Assembly: GCA_964516635.1 (NCBI GenBank)
Contig: CAZEZY010000027.1
Location: forward strand, 1-21,776
Source: CAZEZY01 sp964516635
GTDB taxonomy: Bacteria; Pseudomonadota; Gammaproteobacteria; Burkholderiales; Burkholderiaceae_C
Length of the DNA stretch: 21,776 nucleotides
Reading direction: 5' to 3'
Shown piece after piece: positions 5,621 to 13,841 of the stretch. Numbering within the stretch: position 1 is the first letter of the stretch; every line of letters begins with the position of its first letter. Under the pieces are notes generated by a model that was not told the origin of the DNA, ran no database searches, and saw only the letters and a program-made list of their open reading frames with translations. The translations under genes and the position numbers were made by a program.

Positions 5621-7738
5621 TCAGCCCAGGTGTTTAGCCGCAAAATCGGCTTCGGTGAGGGGGTGACCACCGCGCCAGTAACCCTGGTAATGGTCACAAC
5701 CCATGTCAGCCAGACAACGCCACTGGGCCTCGGTCTCGACCCCCTCGGCCAGCACCTTGACACCCAGGGTATGCCCCATCGCCACGATCGCGCTGCAGAT
5801 GGCACGGTCTTCGGCATCGGTTTCGAGTGGCGAGACAAAGGTTCGATCGATCTTGAGGGTGTGCACCGCAAAGCGTTTCAGGTAGGCCAGCGAGGAGTAG
5901 CCCACCCCGAAGTCGTCCACGGCCACGCGTATGCCGAGTTGCCGGATCTGGTGCAGCACGTCCATGGTCAGCTCGCTGCGCTCCATGAGCAGACCTTCGG
6001 TGATTTCCAGCTCCAGTGAATCGGGTGGCAGACGGTATTGCCGGAGTGCGTCATTCAACTGGCCGATGAGCAGCCCGCGGTGAAACTGCCTGGGCGAGAC
6101 GTTGATGGCCATGCTGGCCTCGGACCAGCCGGCATCCATCCAGCGGCGCAGGGTGGCACATGCACGGTCCAGCACCCAGGCGCCGATGTCACCCATGAGG
6201 CCGCAGGCCTCGGCCACCGGAATGAAACGGGCGGGTGAGACCTCACCGAGGTGCTCGTCATGCCAGCGCACCAGCGCTTCGGCGCCCACGAGACGACGGG
6301 TGGCCAACTCCCACTGCGGCTGGAACACCAGCCGGAATGCGCCCTCCCGGACGGCCTGACGCAAACGCCCCTCCAGCTGGAGGCGTTCGGTGGCGAGGCG
6401 GGTCATGTCGTCGGAGAAATAGGCAAAAGTCCCGCGGCCGTCTGCCTTCGCGCGGTACAGTGCGGCATCGGCCGCCTTCATGAGTGTCTGCTCGTCCCGG
6501 CCGTGCTCGGGATACAGCGCAATGCCGATGCTGGTCCCGATATGCACCTCGTGTCCCTGCTGATTGATCCAGGGTTCGCTGAGCAGGCTCACCAGTTCCT
6601 GGGCCAGCCGGGCGGCATCTTCACTCCCGGACAGCCCCCGCATCAGCCAGACGAACTCGTCGCCACCCAGGCGAGCCAGGGTGTCGCCCGCTCTCAGGCG
6701 TTGGGAAAGTCGCTGAGACAGATGGCACAGGAGATCGTCGCCCACGCCGTGACCCAGGGTGTCGTTGACGTTCTTGAATCCGTCCAGATCGAGCATGAGA
6801 ATGGCCAGTTGCCTGCCGTTGCGTTGGACATCCGCCAGCGCTTCCGAGAGACGTTCGCTCCACATCATGCGGTTGGGCAGACCGGTCAGGGCGTCGTGAC
6901 GGGCCAGGAACGACAGCTCCGACTCGCTTTCTCGCAGGCGTTGCTCGACGAGTTGCTGTTCGTGAATGTCAAACAGGATGCCCGAAAACCGCTCGGGTTT
7001 CCCGCTGGCATCCAGGTGGGTCATGCCGCGTCCATGAAACCAGCGGCACGTGCCGTCGAAGCATCGGACGCGATAGACACGATCGAAAGGCACCCCCTCC
7101 CGGATGGCCCGGTGCACCGCCGAGGTGGTGTTTTCGAGATCATCCGGGTGCAGACGGTCGGGGAAATGGAAATCGCGGCGGAAATCGTCGCCCTGGTACC
7201 GCATCAATCGCCAAAAGCTTTCGGAAAACTCGACGACATCGGTGCGGAGGTCCCAGTCCCACTGACCTGCCCCACTGCCATCGAGCGCCAGGCGGAGGCT
7301 GTTTTCGCTGCGTTCCAATGCCGCCCGGGCGGCCTCGTCGATGCCGACTTCCTGTGAGGCCCCCAGCAACACCGGTGGACCTGAGGTGAGTCGACTTTCC
7401 ATCCGCCGGACACCGAGCCGCACCCAGACCAGCCGGCCATCGGCACGAACAAAACGCTTGTCGACCTGAAGATGGTCCACCTGTTTGTCGAAGAGCATGG
7501 TCAAGCGCTGTCGGTCGCCCACCTGATCGTCTGGATGGGTGATGTCGAGAAAGGACATGTCCAGCAGTTGCGTCTGACCATATCCCAGGAGACGGCAGAA
7601 GCGGTCGTTGACACCGACAAACCGGCCATCCAGGTCCAACACATACACCGCAAAATGCGCGTCTTCCAGCCACTGGGCCACTTCGCTGACGGGCCATCGG
7701 GCCAGCCAGGCACTGAGGGGAGCGCTCGGGGTTGTCAT
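5621..7738 (-). CDS. PAS-PAS-GGDEF-EAL cyclic-di-GMP turnover protein
   Basis: A 705-residue cytoplasmic signalling protein. Domains in order: PAS 1 (~20-130), PAS 2 with a PAC-like end (~145-265), GGDEF (~275-440) and EAL (~455-700). The diguanylate cyclase signature GGDEF is intact at 358-362. An RxxD inhibitory product site (RAGD, 349-352) lies the usual five residues upstream. The phosphodiesterase part keeps EAL (487-489), NVSPRQF (546-552), ELEITEG (576-582), DDFGVGYSSL (608-617), K629 and EGVET (665-669), so both activities look possible. PAS domains probably sense redox state or a small ligand, but no haem or FAD ligand is recognisable. No membrane helices are seen. It is monocistronic and divergent from the ChaN-like gene across ~100 bases. 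Confidence 0.93.
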   Translation of the reverse strand: MTTPSAPLSAWLARWPVSEVAQWLEDAHFAVYVLDLDGRFVGVNDRFCRLLGYGQTQLLDMSFLDITHPDDQVGDRQRLTMLFDKQVDHLQVDKRFVRADGRLVWVRLGVRRMESRLTSGPPVLLGASQEVGIDEAARAALERSENSLRLALDGSGAGQWDWDLRTDVVEFSESFWRLMRYQGDDFRRDFHFPDRLHPDDLENTTSAVHRAIREGVPFDRVYRVRCFDGTCRWFHGRGMTHLDASGKPERFSGILFDIHEQQLVEQRLRESESELSFLARHDALTGLPNRMMWSERLSEALADVQRNGRQLAILMLDLDGFKNVNDTLGHGVGDDLLCHLSQRLSQRLRAGDTLARLGGDEFVWLMRGLSGSEDAARLAQELVSLLSEPWINQQGHEVHIGTSIGIALYPEHGRDEQTLMKAADAALYRAKADGRGTFAYFSDDMTRLATERLQLEGRLRQAVREGAFRLVFQPQWELATRRLVGAEALVRWHDEHLGEVSPARFIPVAEACGLMGDIGAWVLDRACATLRRWMDAGWSEASMAINVSPRQFHRGLLIGQLNDALRQYRLPPDSLELEITEGLLMERSELTMDVLHQIRQLGIRVAVDDFGVGYSSLAYLKRFAVHTLKIDRTFVSPLETDAEDRAICSAIVAMGHTLGVKVLAEGVETEAQWRCLADMGCDHYQGYWRGGHPLTEADFAAKHLG

Positions 7739-7839
7739 GGAGAGATGATAAGGGTGATGATCTGTGATGCCCCCACCCCAACACCCTGGTTAACCCTGAA
7801 GGGGATGCAGGGCTTGCCTCGGCGGCGTAGGATGTGCCC

Positions 7840-8688
7840 ATGAAAGCTTGTCTGGTCATGTTGGTTGGTTTGCTGGCGGTTCATGCCCTCGGGCAAGACG
7901 CGCCGACCACCCATCCTGCCGACCCCCTGGAAATCGGTACACGCCTGCAGGCCTTGCTGCCTGCGCCCGTGCTGCTCATCGGCGAGCAGCACGACGCCAC
8001 CGAGCACCAGCAACTGCAGGCTGCGGTGGTCACCCATCTGGCCAGCAAAGCCCGTCTGCACGCTCTGGTGCTGGAAATGGCCGATCAGGGTCGTGACACG
8101 AAGGGACTCCCCGCTTCGGCCAGTCCGGAAGCGGTGCAACAGCGTCTGGCCTGGAACGACGCCGGGTGGCCCTGGGAACGCTATGGCCAGGTGGTGATGG
8201 CGGCCGTGAAAGCTGGCGTGCCGGTTTACGGGGGGAACCTGCCCAGGGCATCGATGCGAACGGCGATGCGCAATGAAGCGCTGGACCTCACCATCCCGGC
8301 AGACAGGCGCCCCGAACTGGAAGCGCTCATCCACTCGGCCCACTGCGAACTGCTCCCAGCCAGCCAGCTGCCCGGCATGGCACGGATCCAGATTGGTCGC
8401 GATGTGGCCATGGCCGAAACGGTGAGTGCACTGATACAGCCCGATAAGGTGGTGGTGCTCGTCACCGGACGCCAGCACGCCAGGAAAGACCATGGAGTGC
8501 CGTGGCATCTCGGCCGAATCGATGCCTCGTTGCCGATGTCGCAGATCAAGGTGCTGGACCTCCGAACCCCGGGCGCCGAGCCTCTGGCCTCAGACGCGGT
8601 CTGGCACACCCCGCCGGCTCCCCCCCAGGACCACTGCGCCGGGTTGCGCGAACGGTTTCAGCAGAGGGCTCCAGCGGCTAGCCCTTGA
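7840..8688 (+). CDS. ChaN-like exported protein (haem-binding/Tiki superfamily)
   Basis: A 282-residue protein. The first ~18 residues (MKACLVMLVGLLAVHALG) are a Sec signal peptide with cleavage likely before QD. No lipobox cysteine is evident. The body has the ChaN/TraB-Tiki pattern: LLIGEQHDATEHQ (~47-59), VLEMADQ, a W-P-W segment before the helical repeat, GVPVYGGNLPR, and VVVLVTGRQHARKDHGVPWHL. The GE-x-H pair is the conserved metal or active-site element of this superfamily. ChaN of Campylobacter binds haem and is implicated in iron uptake, while other Tiki-fold proteins are metalloproteases. The activity here is not decidable. The start is ATG 7840, with AGG 8 bases upstream; GTG 7834 is possible. 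Its stop lies inside the 3' end of hoxW on the other strand (11-base overlap). Confidence 0.8.
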   Translation: MKACLVMLVGLLAVHALGQDAPTTHPADPLEIGTRLQALLPAPVLLIGEQHDATEHQQLQAAVVTHLASKARLHALVLEMADQGRDTKGLPASASPEAVQQRLAWNDAGWPWERYGQVVMAAVKAGVPVYGGNLPRASMRTAMRNEALDLTIPADRRPELEALIHSAHCELLPASQLPGMARIQIGRDVAMAETVSALIQPDKVVVLVTGRQHARKDHGVPWHLGRIDASLPMSQIKVLDLRTPGAEPLASDAVWHTPPAPPQDHCAGLRERFQQRAPAASP

Positions 8689-9151
8689 GCCAGTCATGGG
8701 TCCAGCGCAAGGCATTGTTCAAACACAACCGGGCGGCTGGCGAAACCTCATCGCCCAGATCCCACGTCACCCCATGAATGGACAGCAACCAGGCGGGTGG
8801 GGGGGGCTGGCCATGCAGGTCCACCCAGGCCTGCAGCACCGCCTGGGGTGACAGGGCGTGGGTGGTGAAGCTGCTGTCGCGCCGGGGCTGCAGCGGGATC
8901 ACCCCGTAGCCCCGGGTGGCGTCTTCTGCGGGGCTCTGTGGTGCCATGGTGGCATCCACGAACAGCACGCGTTCGCGGCCTTGCAGGTCGAGCGCATGCT
9001 CGACCTGCAGCTGGAAGTCGGTCAGGCACTCCACGCCGGGCAGTTGCCAGGCCTCAACGGCCTCGGCAAACAGCGGGCCGAGGGCATCGTCGCCCCGGCT
9101 GGGGTTGCCCCAGGCGAGCACCAGAGTGGGTGCGGGTGGTGGCTCAGCCAC
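8678..9151 (-). CDS. hoxW: HoxW, [NiFe]-hydrogenase maturation endopeptidase
   Basis: A 157-residue protease of the HycI/HyaD/HoxW family. It removes the C-terminal extension of HoxH after nickel insertion, letting the active site close. The family start VLAWGNPSRGDDALGP is at 11-26. The acidic metal-contact segments are VDAT (D66 region) and the acidic pair at 21-22, and the His is in FTTHALSP (H98). HIGVTWDLGDEVSP-like strands follow. GTG 9151 is chosen: it lies 2 bases after the hoxH stop, whereas an ATG at 9244 would add ~31 arginine/glycine-rich residues read from inside hoxH. Its cleavage target, the 25-residue HoxH tail, is encoded immediately upstream. It is the last gene of the minus-strand cluster and converges with the chaN-like gene. 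Confidence 0.9.
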   Translation of the reverse strand: MAEPPPAPTLVLAWGNPSRGDDALGPLFAEAVEAWQLPGVECLTDFQLQVEHALDLQGRERVLFVDATMAPQSPAEDATRGYGVIPLQPRRDSSFTTHALSPQAVLQAWVDLHGQPPPPAWLLSIHGVTWDLGDEVSPAARLCLNNALRWTHDWLKG

Positions 9152-9153
9152 GG

Positions 9154-10635
9154 TCAATGGCGCACCTTGCGATCCAGTTCGGCGCCGTCGGCATCCAGCA
9201 GCACCACCTCCAGCGGCATCTGGCCGAGGGCGTGGGTGGCGCACGAGAGGCAGGGGTCGTAGGCACGGATGGCGACTTCGATGTGGTTGAGCAGGCCCTC
9301 GGTCAGCTCGTGCCCGTCCAGGTAGCGCTGGGCCACCTCGCGCACCGCCATATTCATGGCCTGGTTGTTGTGGGTGGTGGACACGATCAGGTTGGCCATG
9401 GTGACGAGATCGTCATCGCCCACCTGGTAGTGGTGGATGAGCGTGCCGCGCGGGGCTTCGATGACGCCCACGCCTTCGCGCTGGCGCTCACCCTGGGCCA
9501 TGAGGTCGGAGCCTTCGAGCGCGTCTTCCTGCAGCAGGCGTTCGATGGTTTCGGCCGCGTGCAGCATCTCGATCATGCGCGCCCAGTGGTAGGCCAGGGT
9601 GGCGTGCAGCACGGCATGGCCACGTGCACGGGCGTAGGCCAGCAGCTGCTGGCGCGCCTGCTCGGCCAGCGGGGTGGGCAGGCGGTCGACGTTCTGGATG
9701 CGTGCCAGCGGCCCCACCTTGTACCAGCCCTGCTCTGGCCCCATGGCGGTGAAGTAGGGGAACTTCATGTAGGTCCAGGGCTTGACCTCTTCGGTCAGCA
9801 GGCGGTCGTAGCCGTTCACATCGAACTGGTCGAACAGGCGCTGGCCGTCGGCATCGGTGGCGCGCAGGGCGCCGTCGTACAGGTCCAGACTGCCGTCCGG
9901 CCCCACCAGTCCCATGAGCGGCGAACGGACGGTGGCGAACACATCGTAAAGCGCCGGGTTCTGTTCATGCAGCTGCTGCACCAGCGCCACGGCCTGCTGG
10001 CTCCAGGCGATGATCTGTGCAATGCCCTGCTGCAGTTCCAGCCGCTCGGTGCCGGTGAGCGATCGATTCACGCCCCCGGGTACTGACGAGGTGCCATGCA
10101 CCCGCTTGCCCGAGGTGAGGCGGATGACTTCCTGCCCGTACTTGCGCAGCAGAATGCCCTGCTTCGCGATGGCCGGATGGGCCTGCGCCACGCCCACGAT
10201 GTTTCGCCGCTCCACCTCCGACTCGAAGCCGAACAGCAGGTCGGGCGAGGAGAGGTGGAAGAAATGCAGCGCGTGGGACTGCAGGATCTGCCCGTAGTGC
10301 ATCAGGCGGCGCATGGCCTCGGCGGTGGGGGTGAGCTGTCGTGCGCCCACCACGGCATCCAGCGCCTTGCTGGCCGCCAGATGGTGCGACACCGGGCAGA
10401 TGCCGCACAGCCGCTGCACCATCACGGGCACCTCCCAGTAGGGCCGCCCCTGGATGAAGCGCTCGAAGCCGCGAAACTCCACGATGTGCAGGCGCACCTG
10501 GTGCACGCGGTTGCGCTCGTCGAGCAGCAGCGTGACCTTGCCGTGGCCTTCCACGCGCGACACGGGGTCGATGGCAACCCGGCGCAGGCCTTCACGGGGC
10601 ACCTGGGTGGTTTCAAGGTCGGCGGAAGGGTTCAT
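9154..10635 (-). CDS. hoxH: HoxH, NAD+-reducing hydrogenase large (nickel) subunit
   Basis: A 493-residue group 3d [NiFe]-hydrogenase large subunit that activates H2 in the cytoplasm. Nickel ligands are in the N-terminal RLCGIC motif (C77, C80; followed by PVSHH) and the C-terminal DPCLSCATH motif (C462, C465, H468). A 25-residue tail (ALGQMP...KVRH) after H468 is the expected HoxW-cleaved extension. Other hallmarks are RVEGHGKVTLLLDE near the start, HALHFFHLSSPDLLFGF, and VHGTSSVPGGVN. The length matches C. necator HoxH (488). It begins 9 bases after the hoxY stop with no clear Shine-Dalgarno sequence, so translation may depend on coupling. Hyp maturation genes are not in the window. Confidence 0.97.
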   Translation of the reverse strand: MNPSADLETTQVPREGLRRVAIDPVSRVEGHGKVTLLLDERNRVHQVRLHIVEFRGFERFIQGRPYWEVPVMVQRLCGICPVSHHLAASKALDAVVGARQLTPTAEAMRRLMHYGQILQSHALHFFHLSSPDLLFGFESEVERRNIVGVAQAHPAIAKQGILLRKYGQEVIRLTSGKRVHGTSSVPGGVNRSLTGTERLELQQGIAQIIAWSQQAVALVQQLHEQNPALYDVFATVRSPLMGLVGPDGSLDLYDGALRATDADGQRLFDQFDVNGYDRLLTEEVKPWTYMKFPYFTAMGPEQGWYKVGPLARIQNVDRLPTPLAEQARQQLLAYARARGHAVLHATLAYHWARMIEMLHAAETIERLLQEDALEGSDLMAQGERQREGVGVIEAPRGTLIHHYQVGDDDLVTMANLIVSTTHNNQAMNMAVREVAQRYLDGHELTEGLLNHIEVAIRAYDPCLSCATHALGQMPLEVVLLDADGAELDRKVRH

Positions 10636-10644
10636 GGCAGGGCG

Positions 10645-11217
10645 TCAGTCGTAGTGCAGCAGGCCGTGGCCCAGGCGGGGCTCGCGGCCGGCGATGAGAT
10701 CGTTCAGAAAGGCCCAGATGGCGTCGGCCGAGGGCGGGCAGCCCGGCAGGAAGTAATCGATGCGCACCACCTCGTGCACGGGGTGGACTTGGTTCAGCGG
10801 CAGAGGGAGTTCCGGGTCGTTGGGGATCTGGCTGCCCGCCGCCAGGCCGTGGCCGGTGAGGTAGACCTGCTGCAGCACGTCGCTCAGCGCCAGGTGGTTG
10901 CGCTGCGCCGGCAGGCCGCCGTTGACGGCGCACGCCCCCAGGGCCACCAGCACCTGGCACTGGGCGCGGAATTCACGCAGCACGTGGACGTTTTCGGCGT
11001 TGCACACGCCGCCCTCGATGAGGCCGATGTCGCACGGGCCGCAGTGCTTGATGTCGGTCAGGGGCGAGCGGTCGAACGCCACCTGTTCCAGCAGCGGCAA
11101 CAGGCGTTCGTCGATGTCGAGAAAGGACATGTGGCAGCCGAAGCAGCCGGCCAGCGAGACGGTGGCGATCTTCAGTTTTCGTGGGGGCGTGCTGGGCGGG
11201 CTCGTGGGCGGGTTCAT
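10645..11217 (-). CDS. hoxY: HoxY, NAD+-reducing hydrogenase small subunit
   Basis: A 190-residue hydrogenase small subunit that passes electrons from the HoxH nickel site to HoxFU. The proximal [4Fe-4S] ligands are visible: CFGC (C25, C28), GACAVNGG (C96) and LPGCPPSAD (C160). The short form, with one cluster and no Tat signal, is typical of the cytoplasmic bidirectional/soluble group. Residues 1-13 are a proline-rich extension (MNPPTSPPSTPPR). The ATG overlaps the hoxU stop as ATGA, with GAGG about 5 bases upstream inside hoxU, so the two are translationally coupled. The product ends with a run into hoxH after 9 bases. Confidence 0.96.
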   Translation of the reverse strand: MNPPTSPPSTPPRKLKIATVSLAGCFGCHMSFLDIDERLLPLLEQVAFDRSPLTDIKHCGPCDIGLIEGGVCNAENVHVLREFRAQCQVLVALGACAVNGGLPAQRNHLALSDVLQQVYLTGHGLAAGSQIPNDPELPLPLNQVHPVHEVVRIDYFLPGCPPSADAIWAFLNDLIAGREPRLGHGLLHYD

Positions 11218-11942
11218 GCGTCGTCCTCTGAAGATGGGGTCACGTCCACCACGCTGGCGGGTTGTGCGTCGTAGCGGCGCTGGCCGATGGGCACGGCAAA
11301 ACCCACGCGCTTTTTCAGGATCACGCCCACGGGGCAGATGTCGGCCGCGCGGTCGGCGGCGGTGAACTCGGTGTCGGCCAGGCGGCCGGTGGGGCTGTTG
11401 ACGATGAGGTGCGACTGCGTGCCCCGGCCCGAGAGGGCGAACACGTGTTTGCCGTCCACGTCGCGGCTGGCGCGCACGCACAGTTCGCAGAGAATGCAGC
11501 GGTTGAAGTCCAGCATCACGTCCGGATGCGAGGCGTCCACCGGCCGGTCGGGGAAGAAGTGGTCGAAGTGCGGGGTGAGCATGCCGGCCTCGCAGGCCAC
11601 GGCCTGCAGCTGGCAGTGGCCGCTTTTCTCGCACGAGGGGCAGAAGTGGTTGCCTTCCACGAACAACAGCTGCAACAGAGTCCGGCGTTTGTCTTGCAAC
11701 TCGGGGGTCTGGGTGCTCACTTCCATGCCTTCGGCCGCGGCCAGCGTGCAGCCGGTGGCCAGTCGGCCGTTGGCCTGCACGGTGCAGAGCTTGCACGAAC
11801 CGTGGGCGGGAAAGTCGGGGTGCCAGCAGAGGCGGGCAATGTAATGGCCTGCCGCGTAGGCGGCCTGCATCACGGTCTGGCCGGGCGTGAAGGGCACGGG
11901 CTGGCCGTCGAGCACGAAGGTGGGGGATGAGCACGTGGTCAT
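11214..11942 (-). CDS. hoxU: HoxU, hydrogenase diaphorase small iron-sulfur subunit
   Basis: A 242-residue subunit homologous to the N-terminal part of complex I NuoG. It links the hydrogenase HoxHY to the NADH-active HoxF. Ligand sets in order: a [2Fe-2S] site (C39, C50, C53, C65), a His-ligated [4Fe-4S] site (H99, C101, C104, C110 in HFCPSCEKSGHC), and a [4Fe-4S] site CILCELC (C149, C152, C155) plus C203 in DICPVG. The length is close to C. necator HoxU (234). It overlaps hoxF at the 5' end and hoxY at the 3' end, both by ATGA. The full set of cysteines indicates a functional protein. Confidence 0.96.
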   Translation of the reverse strand: MTTCSSPTFVLDGQPVPFTPGQTVMQAAYAAGHYIARLCWHPDFPAHGSCKLCTVQANGRLATGCTLAAAEGMEVSTQTPELQDKRRTLLQLLFVEGNHFCPSCEKSGHCQLQAVACEAGMLTPHFDHFFPDRPVDASHPDVMLDFNRCILCELCVRASRDVDGKHVFALSGRGTQSHLIVNSPTGRLADTEFTAADRAADICPVGVILKKRVGFAVPIGQRRYDAQPASVVDVTPSSEDDA

Positions 11943-13756
11943 GGCGTCTGCCCCAGGCCCGCGCTGCGGTTGCTGCCCAGGTGGGCGTGTGCATCGTCGC
12001 GCCCGGTCATGCGGCGGGCTTCGCTCAGGTTCGCGTCCAGATCGAAGGCGGGTTCGTAGGTGGTGGAGGCCAGACGGCGCTCGAACGCGGGGCGGAATTT
12101 GTGGACCAGGTCCTGCAGGGCCAGCGTGGCGGTGTTGCCCAGGCCGCAGTGGCTGGCGCCCTGCATGAGGCGGTGCATGCGGTCCATTTCCTCCAGGTCG
12201 TAGGGCGAGCCACGATGAGCGGCGAGTTTGTCGAGCAGTCGCGCATTGACGGCGGTGCCCACGCGGCAAGGCGTGCAGAAGCCACAGCTTTCGTGCGCAA
12301 AGAAATGCGCCACGTGGTGGGCCAGCTCGAACAGGTCGCGGGAGTGGTCGAACACCATGATCGAGCCGCCCGTGGCCACGTCTTCGAACGCGATGCGGCG
12401 GTGCAGTTCGCTGGCGCTCAGACAGGGGCCGGCCGCCCCGGCCGTGGTCACGGCCTGCACATCGGCGGCGCCCGCGGCGTGCAGCACCTCGACCAGCGGG
12501 GTGCCGAAGGGGTATTCGTAGATGCCGGGACGGGCCACGTCGCCCGAGATCGACAGCAGCTTGGTACCGCTGGACAACTCGGTGCCGATGGCTCGCAGCC
12601 AGTCGCCCCCGTGCAAGGCCACCAGCGCGGCGGTGGCCAGTGTTTCCACGTTGTTCACGGTGGTGGGCTGGCCCAGGAAGCCGTGGGTGACCGGGAACGG
12701 CGGACGGATGCGCGGCTTGCCGGGCTTGCCTTCCAGCGATTCGATCAGCGCCGACTCCTCGCCGCAGATGTAGGCGCCGGCACCCAGGTGGATGTCGATG
12801 TCGAAGCTCTGCCCCGGCCCCAGGCAGCCTTCGCCCAGCAGGCCCTGGGCGCGCCGCTCGGCCAGCCGGGCCTGCAGGCGCGGCAGCAGGTAGCGGTATT
12901 CGGCACGCAGGTAGATGAAGCCCAGGCTCGCGCCCACGGCCAGTGCCGCCACACACATGCCATCCACCACCAGGTCGAAAGCGGTGGTGAGCAGGACGCG
13001 GTCCTTGAAGGTGCCGGGCTCGCCCTCGTCGGCGTTGCAGACGATCACGCGCAATGCCCCCGAGGCTTCGGCACAGGCGCGCCACTTGAACCCGGTGGAA
13101 AACCCCGCGCCCCCGCGGCCGCGCAGGCCGGACTGCTCCACCTCGTGCAGCACCCCCAGCGCGCCCCGCTCGCGCGCCGCCTGCAGCCCCTCGCCGGGAC
13201 GCCACACGTGGTTGAGCAGCGCATCGCGCCGGTGAATGCGGTTGTCGATGCCGAACCAGTCTTCAGGCCAGTCGGCCACCGGCACGCGCTGCCGGATCAG
13301 GCCCGCCATCGCGTCGATGCGCTCTGGCGTGACACGCGGCATGGCACGGCCATTGACCAGCAGCGCGGGCCCCTGGTCGCACAGGCCGGTGCAGGAGGTG
13401 GTGTCCACGCTGGCCAGACCGTCAGGCGACACTTTGCCCGGCTGCAGCCACAGGCGCTCGCACAAACGTTGCAGCAGCGCGGGGGCACCCAGCAGGCGGT
13501 CGGTGATGTTGTCGGAGAACAGCACCCGGTACGCGCCGACCGGCTGGGTGTAGAGGAAGCTGTAGAAGCCCGCCGTGCTTTCCACGGCCACACGGGGCAG
13601 GCCCAGCCCCTGGGCCACGGCGGTCAGGGTTTCGGGCGGCAGCCAGCCGAAGCGATCCTGCACATCGTGCAGCACCTGCAGCAGCCGGTGCGAAGCACGG
13701 CCATGCCGGTCCAGAATGGACTCGATGTGGGTGTGGTGGTGGTCGGTGATGTGCAA
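11939..13756 (-). CDS. hoxF: HoxF, hydrogenase diaphorase large subunit (FMN, NAD+ site)
   Basis: A 605-residue fusion of NuoE-like (~1-160) and NuoF-like (~175-580) domains; it reduces NAD+. The FMN/NADH site shows GRGGAGFSTG (213-222), CNADEGEPGTFKDR (240-253) and ICGEESALIESLEG (330-343). The [4Fe-4S] ligands are CGFCTPC (C491, C494, C497) and C537. In the NuoE-like part only the second ligand pair is kept (CTGLC, C122/C126). The first pair is replaced around FSDNITDRL (80-88), so the N1a-type [2Fe-2S] cluster is probably absent. I chose TTG 13756: GGAGG lies 7 bases upstream and the length then matches C. necator HoxF (602). ATG 13783, with only AGGG 4 bases upstream, is the alternative (614 residues). 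Confidence 0.95.
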   Translation of the reverse strand: MHITDHHHTHIESILDRHGRASHRLLQVLHDVQDRFGWLPPETLTAVAQGLGLPRVAVESTAGFYSFLYTQPVGAYRVLFSDNITDRLLGAPALLQRLCERLWLQPGKVSPDGLASVDTTSCTGLCDQGPALLVNGRAMPRVTPERIDAMAGLIRQRVPVADWPEDWFGIDNRIHRRDALLNHVWRPGEGLQAARERGALGVLHEVEQSGLRGRGGAGFSTGFKWRACAEASGALRVIVCNADEGEPGTFKDRVLLTTAFDLVVDGMCVAALAVGASLGFIYLRAEYRYLLPRLQARLAERRAQGLLGEGCLGPGQSFDIDIHLGAGAYICGEESALIESLEGKPGKPRIRPPFPVTHGFLGQPTTVNNVETLATAALVALHGGDWLRAIGTELSSGTKLLSISGDVARPGIYEYPFGTPLVEVLHAAGAADVQAVTTAGAAGPCLSASELHRRIAFEDVATGGSIMVFDHSRDLFELAHHVAHFFAHESCGFCTPCRVGTAVNARLLDKLAAHRGSPYDLEEMDRMHRLMQGASHCGLGNTATLALQDLVHKFRPAFERRLASTTYEPAFDLDANLSEARRMTGRDDAHAHLGSNRSAGLGQTP

Positions 13757-13763
13757 ACAGGGG

Positions 13764-13768
13764 CCTCC
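13764..13768 (-). promoter_or_regulatory. Strong ribosome-binding site for hoxF that favours a TTG start
   Basis: GGAGG on the minus strand ends 7 bases before TTG 13756, ideal spacing. The competing ATG at 13783 has only AGGG at short spacing. Confidence 0.55.
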
Positions 13769-13841
13769 ACAGTACCACCCCATTGTGCCCTGTTCGCCGC
13801 CGTTTGGCACCCACCACCGGCCCCTCAAGGGCGTCGTGGCA

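Noticed and set aside
13803..13815. TGGCAC near the hoxF start, recalling the -24 element of sigma-54 promoters known for hydrogenase genes
   Set aside because: It is on the plus strand, facing away from hoxF, and has no GC/TTGC -12 partner at the required spacing.
13820..13832. GCCC-N5-GGGC hairpin between xdhC and hoxF
   Set aside because: Only a 4-bp stem with no T-run, too weak to call a terminator within the cluster.
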